From the NCBI GenBank assembly GCA_958403605.1, contig CATXYA010000114.1:1-6277 (forward strand): a DNA stretch of 6,277 bases, written 5' to 3'. Both the position numbers and the translations under genes were made by a program. This document shows, piece by piece, positions 1 through 6,134 of this stretch. A model generated the notes under the pieces. That model searched no databases, was not told the origin of the DNA, and was given only the letters and a program-made list of their open reading frames with translations. Numbering within the stretch: the first letter of the stretch is position 1; every line of letters starts with the position of its first letter. The DNA is from an uncultured Oscillospiraceae bacterium (GTDB lineage Bacteria > Bacillota > Clostridia > Oscillospirales > Ruminococcaceae).

Positions 1-449
1 AACCCCTGGCCCCGGACGCCGTGTTCGATTTGGGCGGGCTGACCGCGCGCGCCGTGGCGCTGCCGGGCCACACCCAGGGCTCGGTGGGGCTGCTGGTGGA
101 GGAGCACCGCTTTTTGCTGGCGGGCGACGCCGCCAACCGCTGCCCGTGGATGTTTTTTCCCGAATCCTCCCCGCTGGCGGATTACGCGGACATGCTGGCC
201 CGCGCCCGGCAGCTGCCCTTTGACACCTTCTGCACGGGGCACGACGCCGCGCCGCTGCCGGGGGGCGAGTGGGACGTCTTCCTCTCCGTGGCCCGCCACG
301 CCACGCTGGCCGCCGCGCGGCCCGTGGAGCTGCCGGGGGCCTTCGGGCGCTACCACCCCTACGCCTATCAAGAGACGGGGCCGGACGGCCGGGCGGCGGG
401 CATCCTCTTCACGCCGGACAAGGCCCCGGACGGGGAGGTGGAGGCATGA
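1..449 (+). CDS. Metallo-beta-lactamase-fold hydrolase, 3' part only
   Basis: This is the C-terminal part of an MBL-fold metallohydrolase. The reading frame (codons starting at base 3) is open to the left edge, so the gene begins outside the window; the GTG at 21 is an internal Val, not a start. Visible motifs are P-G-H-T-x-G-S (metal-ligand His at 69-71), A-G-D-A (bridging Asp at 126-128) and C-T-G-H-D (His at 240-242). These are the later metal ligands of the fold. The HxHxDH motif that should come first is missing because of the cut. After the last ligand, about 65 residues form an unassigned C-terminal tail. Family members include glyoxalase II-like thioesterases, lactonases and phosphodiesterases; the substrate cannot be told. 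The TGA at 447-449 overlaps the ATG of the transporter gene, indicating translational coupling and shared transcription. A lactonase role in sugar metabolism is possible but is inference only. Confidence 0.87.
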   Translation, partial: PLAPDAVFDLGGLTARAVALPGHTQGSVGLLVEEHRFLLAGDAANRCPWMFFPESSPLADYADMLARARQLPFDTFCTGHDAAPLPGGEWDVFLSVARHATLAAARPVELPGAFGRYHPYAYQETGPDGRAAGILFTPDKAPDGEVEA

Positions 450-1822
450 GGGACGAGACGGCGCCCGCCTATGAGACGCGCCGCAGCGAGCGGCTTTCCT
501 ACGGCGCCTACTTTTTCGGCCAGGGCTTCATCTACACCATGGTGTCGTCCTATCTGATGTACTTTTACACCGATTACGTGCATCTGCCCGTGCTGGTGAT
601 CTCGGCCATCCTGTTTGTGGGCAAGGTGTGGGACGCGGTGAACGACACGCTGTTCGGCCTGCTGGTGGACAAAACGCGCTTCAAAAGCGGCGACCGGTTT
701 TTGCCCTGGCTCAACATCGGCACCATTTTGCTGCCCCTGGGCACGGTGCTGCTGTTTGCCGCGTCGGACGCCATGCCCGTGGCGGTGCGGGCCGCCTACG
801 CCCTGGGTACCTACGTGCTGTGGGACCTGCTGTACACCGTGTGCGACGTGCCCATCTTCTCGCTGGTGACGGCCATGACGGGCAACATCCGCGAGCGCTC
901 GGCCATCCTGACGCTGTCCAGCGTGGGCGGCGCGCTGGCCACGGGCATCACCACCATCTTCCTGGTGCCCTTTTTCGATGCCCACGGCTTTTTGGCGACG
1001 GCGGTGCTCATCTCCGCTGTGGCGCTGGCGGCCATGCGGCTCATCTGCCGCTTCGGCAGGGAGCGGTGCCGGGTGGAGGAGGCGGACGGGCAGGCGGCCT
1101 CGCTGCGGGACACCTGGCGCTACCTGCGGGGCAACAAGTACCTGCTGCGCTTCACGGCGTACCGCATCATTTCGGGCAGCCTGTACATCCAGGTGCTGTT
1201 GTACGTGTGCAAATACTGCCTGGGCGACGTGAAGTACACCTCGCTGATCGCGGCCTGCGCGGTGCCCGTGACGCTGGCGCTGTACGCGGCGGCGCCGGCG
1301 CTGATGCGCCGCTTCGACAAGATCGTCATTTACCGCGCGTGCATGATCGTGTACATTTTGGCCTACGCGGCGCTGTATTTCGTGGGCTGGCACAACCGCG
1401 TGCTGATGACGGTGTGTTTGCTGGCGGCGCTGGAATCGGCCATCATCCCGGCCATCCTCATGTCCGCCATCCCGGCGGACTGCGTGGAGTACGGCACCTT
1501 TGCCACGGGCGTGCGCAAGGAGGGCATCACCTTTGCGCTGCAGACCTTTACCTCCAAGCTGACGGCGGCCTTCGCCTCGGTGGTGACGGGGCTGCTGCTG
1601 TTCGCCATCGGCTATTCCGGCGAGGCGGCGGTGATGACGCCCGCCATGCAGCAGGGCTTGTGGGCCGGCATGTGCTGGGTGCCCGTGGCGGGGCAGCTGC
1701 TGGCGCTGCCGCTGCTGTTCTCGTACCGGCTGCGGGACGCGGACGTACAGGTGATGGCGGACGCCAACCGCGGCGTCATCACCCGCGCAGAGGCCGAGGC
1801 GCGCCTGTCGCGCACATATTGA
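446..1822 (+). CDS. GPH-family (MelB-like) sugar:cation symporter
   Basis: This is a 458-residue inner-membrane transporter of the glycoside-pentoside-hexuronide:cation symporter family (major facilitator superfamily). It would couple uptake of a glycoside to Na+ or H+. About 12 hydrophobic segments span residues 20-425. Family signatures are visible: K-V-W-D-A-V-N-D at 60-67, with D63 and D67 spaced like the cation-site Asp55/Asp59 of E. coli MelB; V-D-K-T-R at 74-78; C-D-V-P at 133-136, where D134 matches MelB Asp124; an R-E-R-S loop at 149-152; and A-D-C-V-E-Y-G...R-K-E-G at 344-360, followed by K371 in a position like MelB Lys377. Length is normal for the family. I chose the ATG at 446 because GGAGGTGGAGG (434-444) lies just upstream and the ATG overlaps the previous stop as ATGA; in-frame upstream codons lie inside the MBL gene. 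The substrate is not predictable from sequence; neighbouring glycosidase and esterases suggest a (possibly acylated) glycoside or oligosaccharide. Confidence 0.93.
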   Translation: MRDETAPAYETRRSERLSYGAYFFGQGFIYTMVSSYLMYFYTDYVHLPVLVISAILFVGKVWDAVNDTLFGLLVDKTRFKSGDRFLPWLNIGTILLPLGTVLLFAASDAMPVAVRAAYALGTYVLWDLLYTVCDVPIFSLVTAMTGNIRERSAILTLSSVGGALATGITTIFLVPFFDAHGFLATAVLISAVALAAMRLICRFGRERCRVEEADGQAASLRDTWRYLRGNKYLLRFTAYRIISGSLYIQVLLYVCKYCLGDVKYTSLIAACAVPVTLALYAAAPALMRRFDKIVIYRACMIVYILAYAALYFVGWHNRVLMTVCLLAALESAIIPAILMSAIPADCVEYGTFATGVRKEGITFALQTFTSKLTAAFASVVTGLLLFAIGYSGEAAVMTPAMQQGLWAGMCWVPVAGQLLALPLLFSYRLRDADVQVMADANRGVITRAEAEARLSRTY

Positions 1823-1838
1823 GGAAGGGGGCGTACGG

Positions 1839-2858
1839 ATGATCGTGCTGTGGAGCTTGCTGGCACTGCTGGGCGCCGCGCTGGCGGGGGCGGCGCTGTA
1901 TGTCTGCTGCTCGCCCATGCCCGTGGTGCGCCTGCTGCGCAAAGGGCCGGACGCTGCCCCCGAGGCCCCGCCCGGCTACGCGGCGCGCAGGGCCCGGGTG
2001 CGCGTGCAGCGCGACCTTGCCTATCCCTCGCGCTGGGGGCGCAATACGTTCGACCTGTACCTGCCCAAGCAAGAGGGCCCCGCGCCCGTGATCCTGTGGG
2101 CCCACGGCGGCGCCTTTGTGGCCGGGGACAAGGCCGGGGTGGAGGTTTGGGCCACGTGCCTGGCGTCCGATGGGTTTGCCGTGGCGGCCATGAACTACCA
2201 GTGGGCGCCCGAGGCCCGTTACCCCGCCCAGGTGGCCCAGCTGGGCGAGTGCTATGCCGCGCTGCAAGCGCTGGCCCGGGACGGCGCGCCGCTGGACTTA
2301 GCGCGCTTCGCCGTGGCCGGGGATTCGGCGGGGGCGCACATGGCGGCGCAGTTTGCGGCGCTGCAAAGCTCCGCCGCGCTGCAAAAAGATTTGGGCCTGC
2401 CCGCGTGCGTCGCCCCCGGCACGCTGCGCGCGGCGCTATTGTACTGCGGGCCCTACGACGTGGCCCAAATGGCGTCGCCGCAAAACCGCGTGCTGCGCCT
2501 GTTTTTGAGCCGGGTGGGGTGGAGCTATCTCGGAAAAAAACGCTGGCAGAAAAGCGCTTTGTGCGCCACCACGGCGGTGGCGCGATACGTGACGCCCGCG
2601 TTCCCGCCCTGCTACCTCACGGACGGCAACGCCCATTCCTTCGAGGGCCAGGGCAGGGCGCTGGCCGCCGCCCTAAAGGCACAGGGCGTGCCTGTGTCCA
2701 CCCGCTTTTTCCCGCCCAACGCGGGCGCGGTGGAGCACGAGTACCAGTTCCAGCTGGGCGAAGCCAACGCCGACGCCTGCTACGCGGACACGGTGCGGTT
2801 TCTGCAAACGTATTTGGCCCCTGCCCAAAAACCGCTTGCGCAGCGGGCCAAGACCTGA
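1839..2858 (+). CDS. Membrane-anchored alpha/beta hydrolase (HSL/Aes-type esterase)
   Basis: This 339-residue serine esterase belongs to the alpha/beta hydrolase superfamily, closest in motif layout to the hormone-sensitive-lipase/Aes group. An N-terminal hydrophobic helix (residues 2-24) is followed by R31, R34 and K35. There is no clear signal-peptidase site or lipobox, so I read it as a membrane anchor; by the positive-inside rule the catalytic domain may face the cytoplasm. The oxyanion motif H-G-G-A-F is at 89-93, the nucleophile elbow G-D-S-A-G at 161-165 (Ser163), a probable catalytic Asp262 in L-T-D-G, and probable His300 in V-E-H-E. The start is an ATG 16 bases after the transporter stop, preceded by GAGGAAGGGG (1821-1830). 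Likely reaction: hydrolysis of short acyl esters, perhaps deacetylation of imported sugars; the substrate is unknown. An A7 run at 2534-2540 followed by a hairpin lies inside the gene (see findings). The frame is intact. Confidence 0.88.
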   Translation: MIVLWSLLALLGAALAGAALYVCCSPMPVVRLLRKGPDAAPEAPPGYAARRARVRVQRDLAYPSRWGRNTFDLYLPKQEGPAPVILWAHGGAFVAGDKAGVEVWATCLASDGFAVAAMNYQWAPEARYPAQVAQLGECYAALQALARDGAPLDLARFAVAGDSAGAHMAAQFAALQSSAALQKDLGLPACVAPGTLRAALLYCGPYDVAQMASPQNRVLRLFLSRVGWSYLGKKRWQKSALCATTAVARYVTPAFPPCYLTDGNAHSFEGQGRALAAALKAQGVPVSTRFFPPNAGAVEHEYQFQLGEANADACYADTVRFLQTYLAPAQKPLAQRAKT

Positions 2859-2883
2859 TATCTTGAAAGCAAGGACCAAATTT

Positions 2884-2891
2884 AAAGGAGG
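2884..2891 (+). promoter_or_regulatory. Strong Shine-Dalgarno site for the GH3 gene
   Basis: AAAGGAGG lies 9 bases before the ATG at 2901. It settles the start, because another ATG at 2894 is out of frame and too close to the site. The 42-base gap that contains it is visibly more AT-rich than the flanking genes, but has no convincing promoter with correct -35/-10 spacing. Confidence 0.85.
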
Positions 2892-2900
2892 CAATGATCC

Positions 2901-5165
2901 ATGTCACGCAATATCCCTGAACTTGTGGCCCAGCTGACGCTGGAGGAAAAGGCCGGGCTGTGCTCCGGCCAGGATTTCTGGCATTTGAAAGCCATCGAGC
3001 GCCTGGGCATCCCCGGCGTGATGGTGTCCGACGGCCCCCACGGCCTGCGCAAGCAGGACGACAAGGCCGACCATCTGGGCATCAACGATTCCATCAAGGC
3101 GGTGTGCTTCCCGGCGGCCTGTGCCACCGCGTCCAGCTTCGACACCGCGCTGCTGGAGGAGATGGGCGCAGCCCTGGGCGAGGAATGCCGCGCGGAAAAC
3201 ATGTCCGTGCTGCTGGGCCCGGCCATCAACATCAAGCGCAGCCCGCTGTGCGGCCGCAACTTCGAGTATTTCAGCGAGGACCCGTACCTGGCGGGCAAAA
3301 TGGCCGCCGCCGAGATCAAGGGCGTGCAGCGCTGGGGCGTGGGCACCAGCCTCAAGCACTTCGCGGCCAACAACCAGGAATACCGCCGCATGACCTGCTC
3401 CTCGGACATGGACGAGCGCACGCTGCGGGAGATCTACCTGGCGGGCTTCGAGATCGCCGTCAAGGAGGCCAAGCCCTGGACGCTGATGTGCTCGTACAAC
3501 AAGGTGAACGGCGTGTTCGCCAGCGAGGATCCCAAGCTGCTGACAAAGATCCTGCGGGACGAGTGGGGCTTCGAGGGCTACGTGATGAGCGACTGGGGCG
3601 CCGTCAACGACCGCGTCAAGGGCCTGGCCGCGGGGCTGGAGCTGGAAATGCCCGCCTCGGGCGGTGTCAACGACGCCAAGATCGTGGCCGCGGTGCAGAG
3701 CGGCGCGCTGGATGAGGCCGTGCTGGACAAGGCCGTGGCGCGCATCCTCAACATCGTGTTCCGTTACGTGGACGCCCAGTGCGGCCCGGCGGTGTTCGAC
3801 CGCGAGGCGCACCACGCCAAGGCCGCGGAGACGGAAAAAGAGTGCGCCGTGCTGCTGAAAAACACGGGCGTGCTGCCCCTGGCCCGTGAGACGCCGGTGG
3901 CCTACATCGGCGGCTTTGCCAAAACGCCGCGCTACCAGGGCGGCGGCTCGTCCCATATCAACGCCACCCGCGTCACCAGCGCGCTGGCGTGCGCGGGAGA
4001 AAACGTCACTTACGCCGAGGGCTTCCCGGCGGACCGGGACGAGGCCGACGAGGCGGCGTTTGCCGCGGCGGTGGCCGCGGCGCAAAAGGCCCGGGCGGCG
4101 GTCATCTTTGCGGGCCTGCCCGACAGCTTTGAGAGCGAGGGGTACGACCGCACCCACATGCGCCTGCCGGACTGCCAGAACGAGCTGATCCGCCGGGTGG
4201 CGGCGGTGCAGGAAAACACGGTGGTGGTGCTGCACAATGGCAGCCCCGTGGAGCTGCCCTGGGCGGACGACGTGGCCGCCATCCTGGAGATGTACCTCGG
4301 CGGCGAGGGCGTGGGCGAGGCCGCGGACGCGCTGCTGTACGGCGACGCCGTCCCTTGCGGACGCCTGCCCGAAAGCTGGCCCCTGCGGCTGGAGCACAAC
4401 CCCTCGGCGCTCAACTTCCCGGGCGACGGCGAGACGGTGCGCTACGCGGAGGGCGTCTTTGTGGGCTACCGCTATTACGACGCCAAAAAGCTGCCCGTGC
4501 GCTACGCCTTTGGGCACGGCCTGTCCTACACCAGCTTTACTTATGAAAACCTGCGCCTGGGCGCGGACCGCGTGGCCGAGGGCGAAACGCTGACGGCATC
4601 GGTGGACGTCACCAACACCGGCAGCCGCGCGGCCAAGGAAGTGGTGCAGTTCTATGTGGCGGACCGCACCGGCACGCCGGGCCGCCCGGAAAAAGAGCTG
4701 AAGGGCTTTGCCAAGGTGGCCCTGGCCCCCGGCGAGACCAAGACGGTGACCGTGGAGCTGGACACCCGCGCCTTCCAGTGGTACCACGAGGGCCTGAAGG
4801 GCTGGTACGCGGCCTCGGGCGCCTACGAGGTGCAGGTGTGCCGCAGCGCCGCCGAGCCGGTGCTGTGCGCCCCGGTGCAGTACGAGAGCAAAACGCTGCT
4901 GCCCTTCCGCGTGGATGAAAACACCACGGTGGCCCAGCTGCTGGCCGACCCGCGCACCGCGCCCGTGATGCGCCAGCGCGCCGCGGCCATGATGGAGCGC
5001 CTGGGCGGCGGCGGGGACAGCGAGACGGCCCAAAGCGCCGTCTCGGCGGAGATGAGCCGCCAGATGATGCTCAACGCGCCCCTGCGCGCCATCCGCAGCT
5101 TCGGCAACGTCACGGAAGAGGCGCTGGCCGCCATGGTGGACGGGTTCAACCAGCTGCTGCAATAA
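2901..5165 (+). CDS. Cytoplasmic family 3 glycoside hydrolase (beta-glucosidase type)
   Basis: This 754-residue enzyme should release non-reducing beta-linked sugars (glucose, possibly xylose or arabinose) from oligosaccharides or glycosides by a retaining mechanism. Domains in order: GH3 N-terminal TIM barrel (about 1-290), GH3 C-terminal alpha/beta sandwich (about 315-545), fibronectin-III-like domain (about 560-650, T-N-T-G at 571-574), and an extra helical tail (about 665-754). Visible active-site motifs are S-D-G-P-H-G-L-R at 43-50, G-R-N-F-E-Y-F-S-E-D-P at 118-128, K-H-F at 152-154, and V-M-S-D-W with nucleophile Asp231 (codon 3591-3593). The probable acid/base Glu is in E-S-E-G-Y-D-R at 411-417, most likely Glu413. 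The sequence G-H-G-L-S-Y-T-x-F at 538-546 is typical just before the FnIII domain. No signal peptide is present, so it acts in the cytoplasm on sugars brought in by a transporter such as the GPH symporter upstream. No PA14 insert is seen. Exact sugar specificity cannot be assigned. Confidence 0.96.
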   Translation: MSRNIPELVAQLTLEEKAGLCSGQDFWHLKAIERLGIPGVMVSDGPHGLRKQDDKADHLGINDSIKAVCFPAACATASSFDTALLEEMGAALGEECRAENMSVLLGPAINIKRSPLCGRNFEYFSEDPYLAGKMAAAEIKGVQRWGVGTSLKHFAANNQEYRRMTCSSDMDERTLREIYLAGFEIAVKEAKPWTLMCSYNKVNGVFASEDPKLLTKILRDEWGFEGYVMSDWGAVNDRVKGLAAGLELEMPASGGVNDAKIVAAVQSGALDEAVLDKAVARILNIVFRYVDAQCGPAVFDREAHHAKAAETEKECAVLLKNTGVLPLARETPVAYIGGFAKTPRYQGGGSSHINATRVTSALACAGENVTYAEGFPADRDEADEAAFAAAVAAAQKARAAVIFAGLPDSFESEGYDRTHMRLPDCQNELIRRVAAVQENTVVVLHNGSPVELPWADDVAAILEMYLGGEGVGEAADALLYGDAVPCGRLPESWPLRLEHNPSALNFPGDGETVRYAEGVFVGYRYYDAKKLPVRYAFGHGLSYTSFTYENLRLGADRVAEGETLTASVDVTNTGSRAAKEVVQFYVADRTGTPGRPEKELKGFAKVALAPGETKTVTVELDTRAFQWYHEGLKGWYAASGAYEVQVCRSAAEPVLCAPVQYESKTLLPFRVDENTTVAQLLADPRTAPVMRQRAAAMMERLGGGGDSETAQSAVSAEMSRQMMLNAPLRAIRSFGNVTEEALAAMVDGFNQLLQ

Positions 5166-5176
5166 AGCTTGACTGG

Positions 5177-5209
5177 GCGCGCCGCCGCTTTTTCGGCGGC
5201 GCGCTTTTT
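5177..5209 (+). terminator. Rho-independent terminator after the GH3 gene
   Basis: A perfect 11-bp GC-only stem (GCGCGCCGCCG at 5177-5187 pairing with CGGCGGCGCGC at 5194-5204) encloses a CTTTTT loop and is followed at once by TTTTT (5205-5209). It starts 11 bases after the GH3 stop codon. There is no A-tract on its left side, so it should act only in the + direction. The next start codon is only 28 bases beyond it. Confidence 0.93.
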
Positions 5210-5222
5210 CCTGAAAGATCAT

Positions 5223-5229
5223 GGAGGCG
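5223..5229 (+). promoter_or_regulatory. Shine-Dalgarno site deciding the esterase start
   Basis: GGAGGCG sits about 8-10 bases before the ATG at 5238. The same frame is open further upstream to a TTG at 5169, but that would run through the terminator hairpin and add residues unlike the family's N-terminus; the ATG at 5238 is therefore preferred. Confidence 0.75.
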
Positions 5230-5237
5230 AACGAAGT

Positions 5238-6077
5238 ATGGCATTGATCCAAATCAATTTTCTCTCCACCTGCCTGATGCGCACCGTGACGGTGAACGCG
5301 GTGGTGCCCTTCGACAAGCTGGCCGTGCCCGGCGCAAAGCCCGCGCCGAAGCGCCCCTTCAAAACGCTGTACCTGCTGCACGGCATCTTCGGCAATTACA
5401 CCGATTGGGTCAGCGGCACCCGCGTGCAGCGCTGGGCGGAGGCCAAGGACCTGGCGGTGATCATGCCGTCGGGGGAAAACCACTTTTATGTGGACTGCGC
5501 CGCCAACGGCGAGCGCTACAGCGAGTTCATCGGCCGCGAGCTGCCGGAAAAGATGCAGCAGCTGTTCGGCCTGTCGCCCCGGCGGGAGGACAACTTCATC
5601 GCCGGGCTGTCCATGGGCGGCTACGGCGCCATCGTCACGGGCCTGCGCTTCCGCGAGCGCTTCGGCTGCATCGCCGGTCTTTCCAGCGCGCTGCTGCTGG
5701 AGCAGCTGGCCCAGCCGGACCCGGCGCATCCCGACCTCGCCAGCGCCGTGTTCGGCCCGCAGTTTTCACAGACGGTGTTCGGCGCGCCCGGCGCGCTCAA
5801 GGGCAGCGACAAGGATTATTACGCCCTGGCCCGCAAGGCCGTGGAGGCGGGCGGCCCGCTGCCGCAGATGTATCTGTGCTGCGGCCTGCAGGACGGCCTG
5901 CTGGCGGTGAACCGCGATTACGCGCAGTTTTTGCAGCAGCTGGGCATCCCCTGCACCTATGAGGAAGGCCCCGGCGCCCATGAGTGGGATTTCTGGGACA
6001 CCTATCTGAAAAAGATTTTGGACTGGCTGCCGCTGGAAGTGGAAAATGAGGGCATCAGCAGCGGCCATATCGGCTGA
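5238..6077 (+). CDS. Putative esterase family (EstA/feruloyl-esterase-like) hydrolase
   Basis: This 279-residue serine esterase belongs to the alpha/beta-hydrolase 'putative esterase' family, which includes tributyrin esterase EstA, S-formylglutathione hydrolase and CE1-type acetyl-xylan/feruloyl esterases. The N-terminus (A-L-I-Q-I-N-F then T-V-T-V-N) matches the beta-strand opening usual in this family. Next come L-L-H-G-I-F-G-N at 46-53 (oxyanion region) and a D-W pair typical of the group. The nucleophile elbow is G-L-S-M-G-G at 123-128 (Ser125), with probable Asp219 in C-G-L-Q-D-G and His248 in G-A-H-E-W-D-F-W. All three triad residues are present and length is normal. There is no signal peptide, so it is probably cytoplasmic. 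It likely removes short acyl or aryl ester groups; deacylation of sugars used by the neighbouring GH3 enzyme is inference. The gene lies between two terminators, with no room for an ordinary upstream promoter in the gap. Confidence 0.9.
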   Translation: MALIQINFLSTCLMRTVTVNAVVPFDKLAVPGAKPAPKRPFKTLYLLHGIFGNYTDWVSGTRVQRWAEAKDLAVIMPSGENHFYVDCAANGERYSEFIGRELPEKMQQLFGLSPRREDNFIAGLSMGGYGAIVTGLRFRERFGCIAGLSSALLLEQLAQPDPAHPDLASAVFGPQFSQTVFGAPGALKGSDKDYYALARKAVEAGGPLPQMYLCCGLQDGLLAVNRDYAQFLQQLGIPCTYEEGPGAHEWDFWDTYLKKILDWLPLEVENEGISSGHIG

Positions 6078-6093
6078 GGCGCCGCCCAAAAAC

Positions 6094-6119
6094 AAAAGGC
6101 CCCGCAGGGGGCCTTTTTT
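6094..6119 (+). terminator. Rho-independent terminator after the esterase gene
   Basis: AAAAGGCCCC (6094-6103) pairs with GGGGCCTTTT (6108-6117) around a GCAG loop, and the T-run reaches 6119. The left arm is preceded by more A-rich sequence, so the reverse complement also has a T-rich tail and the element may work in both directions. It ends one base before the Shine-Dalgarno region of the next gene. Confidence 0.92.
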
Positions 6120-6120
6120 G

Positions 6121-6126
6121 AAAGGA
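6121..6126 (+). promoter_or_regulatory. Shine-Dalgarno site for the last, partial gene
   Basis: AAAGGA lies 8 bases before the first of two adjacent in-frame ATG codons (6135 and 6138). The spacing favours 6135. The site abuts the end of the terminator hairpin, so the folded hairpin and ribosome binding could influence each other. Confidence 0.65.
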
Positions 6127-6134
6127 AGAGATCG

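Noticed and set aside
21..23. GTG at 21 as the start of the MBL-fold gene
   Set aside because: The frame is open to the window edge, and starting here would remove the first metal-binding motif of the fold.
368..1942. Minus-strand open frame of about 520 codons opposite the symporter gene
   Set aside because: It shows the same low-complexity His/Arg/Gln composition, has no family signature, and mirrors a well-supported transporter gene. It is a GC-bias artefact.
1850..2866. + strand open frame almost coextensive with the alpha/beta hydrolase gene in the -1 frame
   Set aside because: The translation is Arg/Gly/Ala-rich and lacks motifs, while the 1839-2858 frame has a full catalytic triad and a good ribosome site. 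Only the slippage possibility is kept, as a low-interest finding.
2863..2886. Possible promoter (TTGAAA ... TTTAAA) before the GH3 gene
   Set aside because: The two hexamers are only 12 bases apart instead of about 17, and the second overlaps the Shine-Dalgarno site. The sequence is explained by an AT-rich ribosome-binding leader.
5169..5237. Upstream TTG start for the esterase gene
   Set aside because: It would translate through the terminator hairpin, has no ribosome site, and adds 23 residues not expected in the family.
2904..5729. Minus-strand open frame of more than 900 codons opposite the GH3 and esterase genes
   Set aside because: It is rich in His, Arg, Gly and Ala with no recognisable motifs and spans a terminator and two genes with clear families. 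Stop codons are depleted on this strand because the + strand genes use G or C at nearly every third position.
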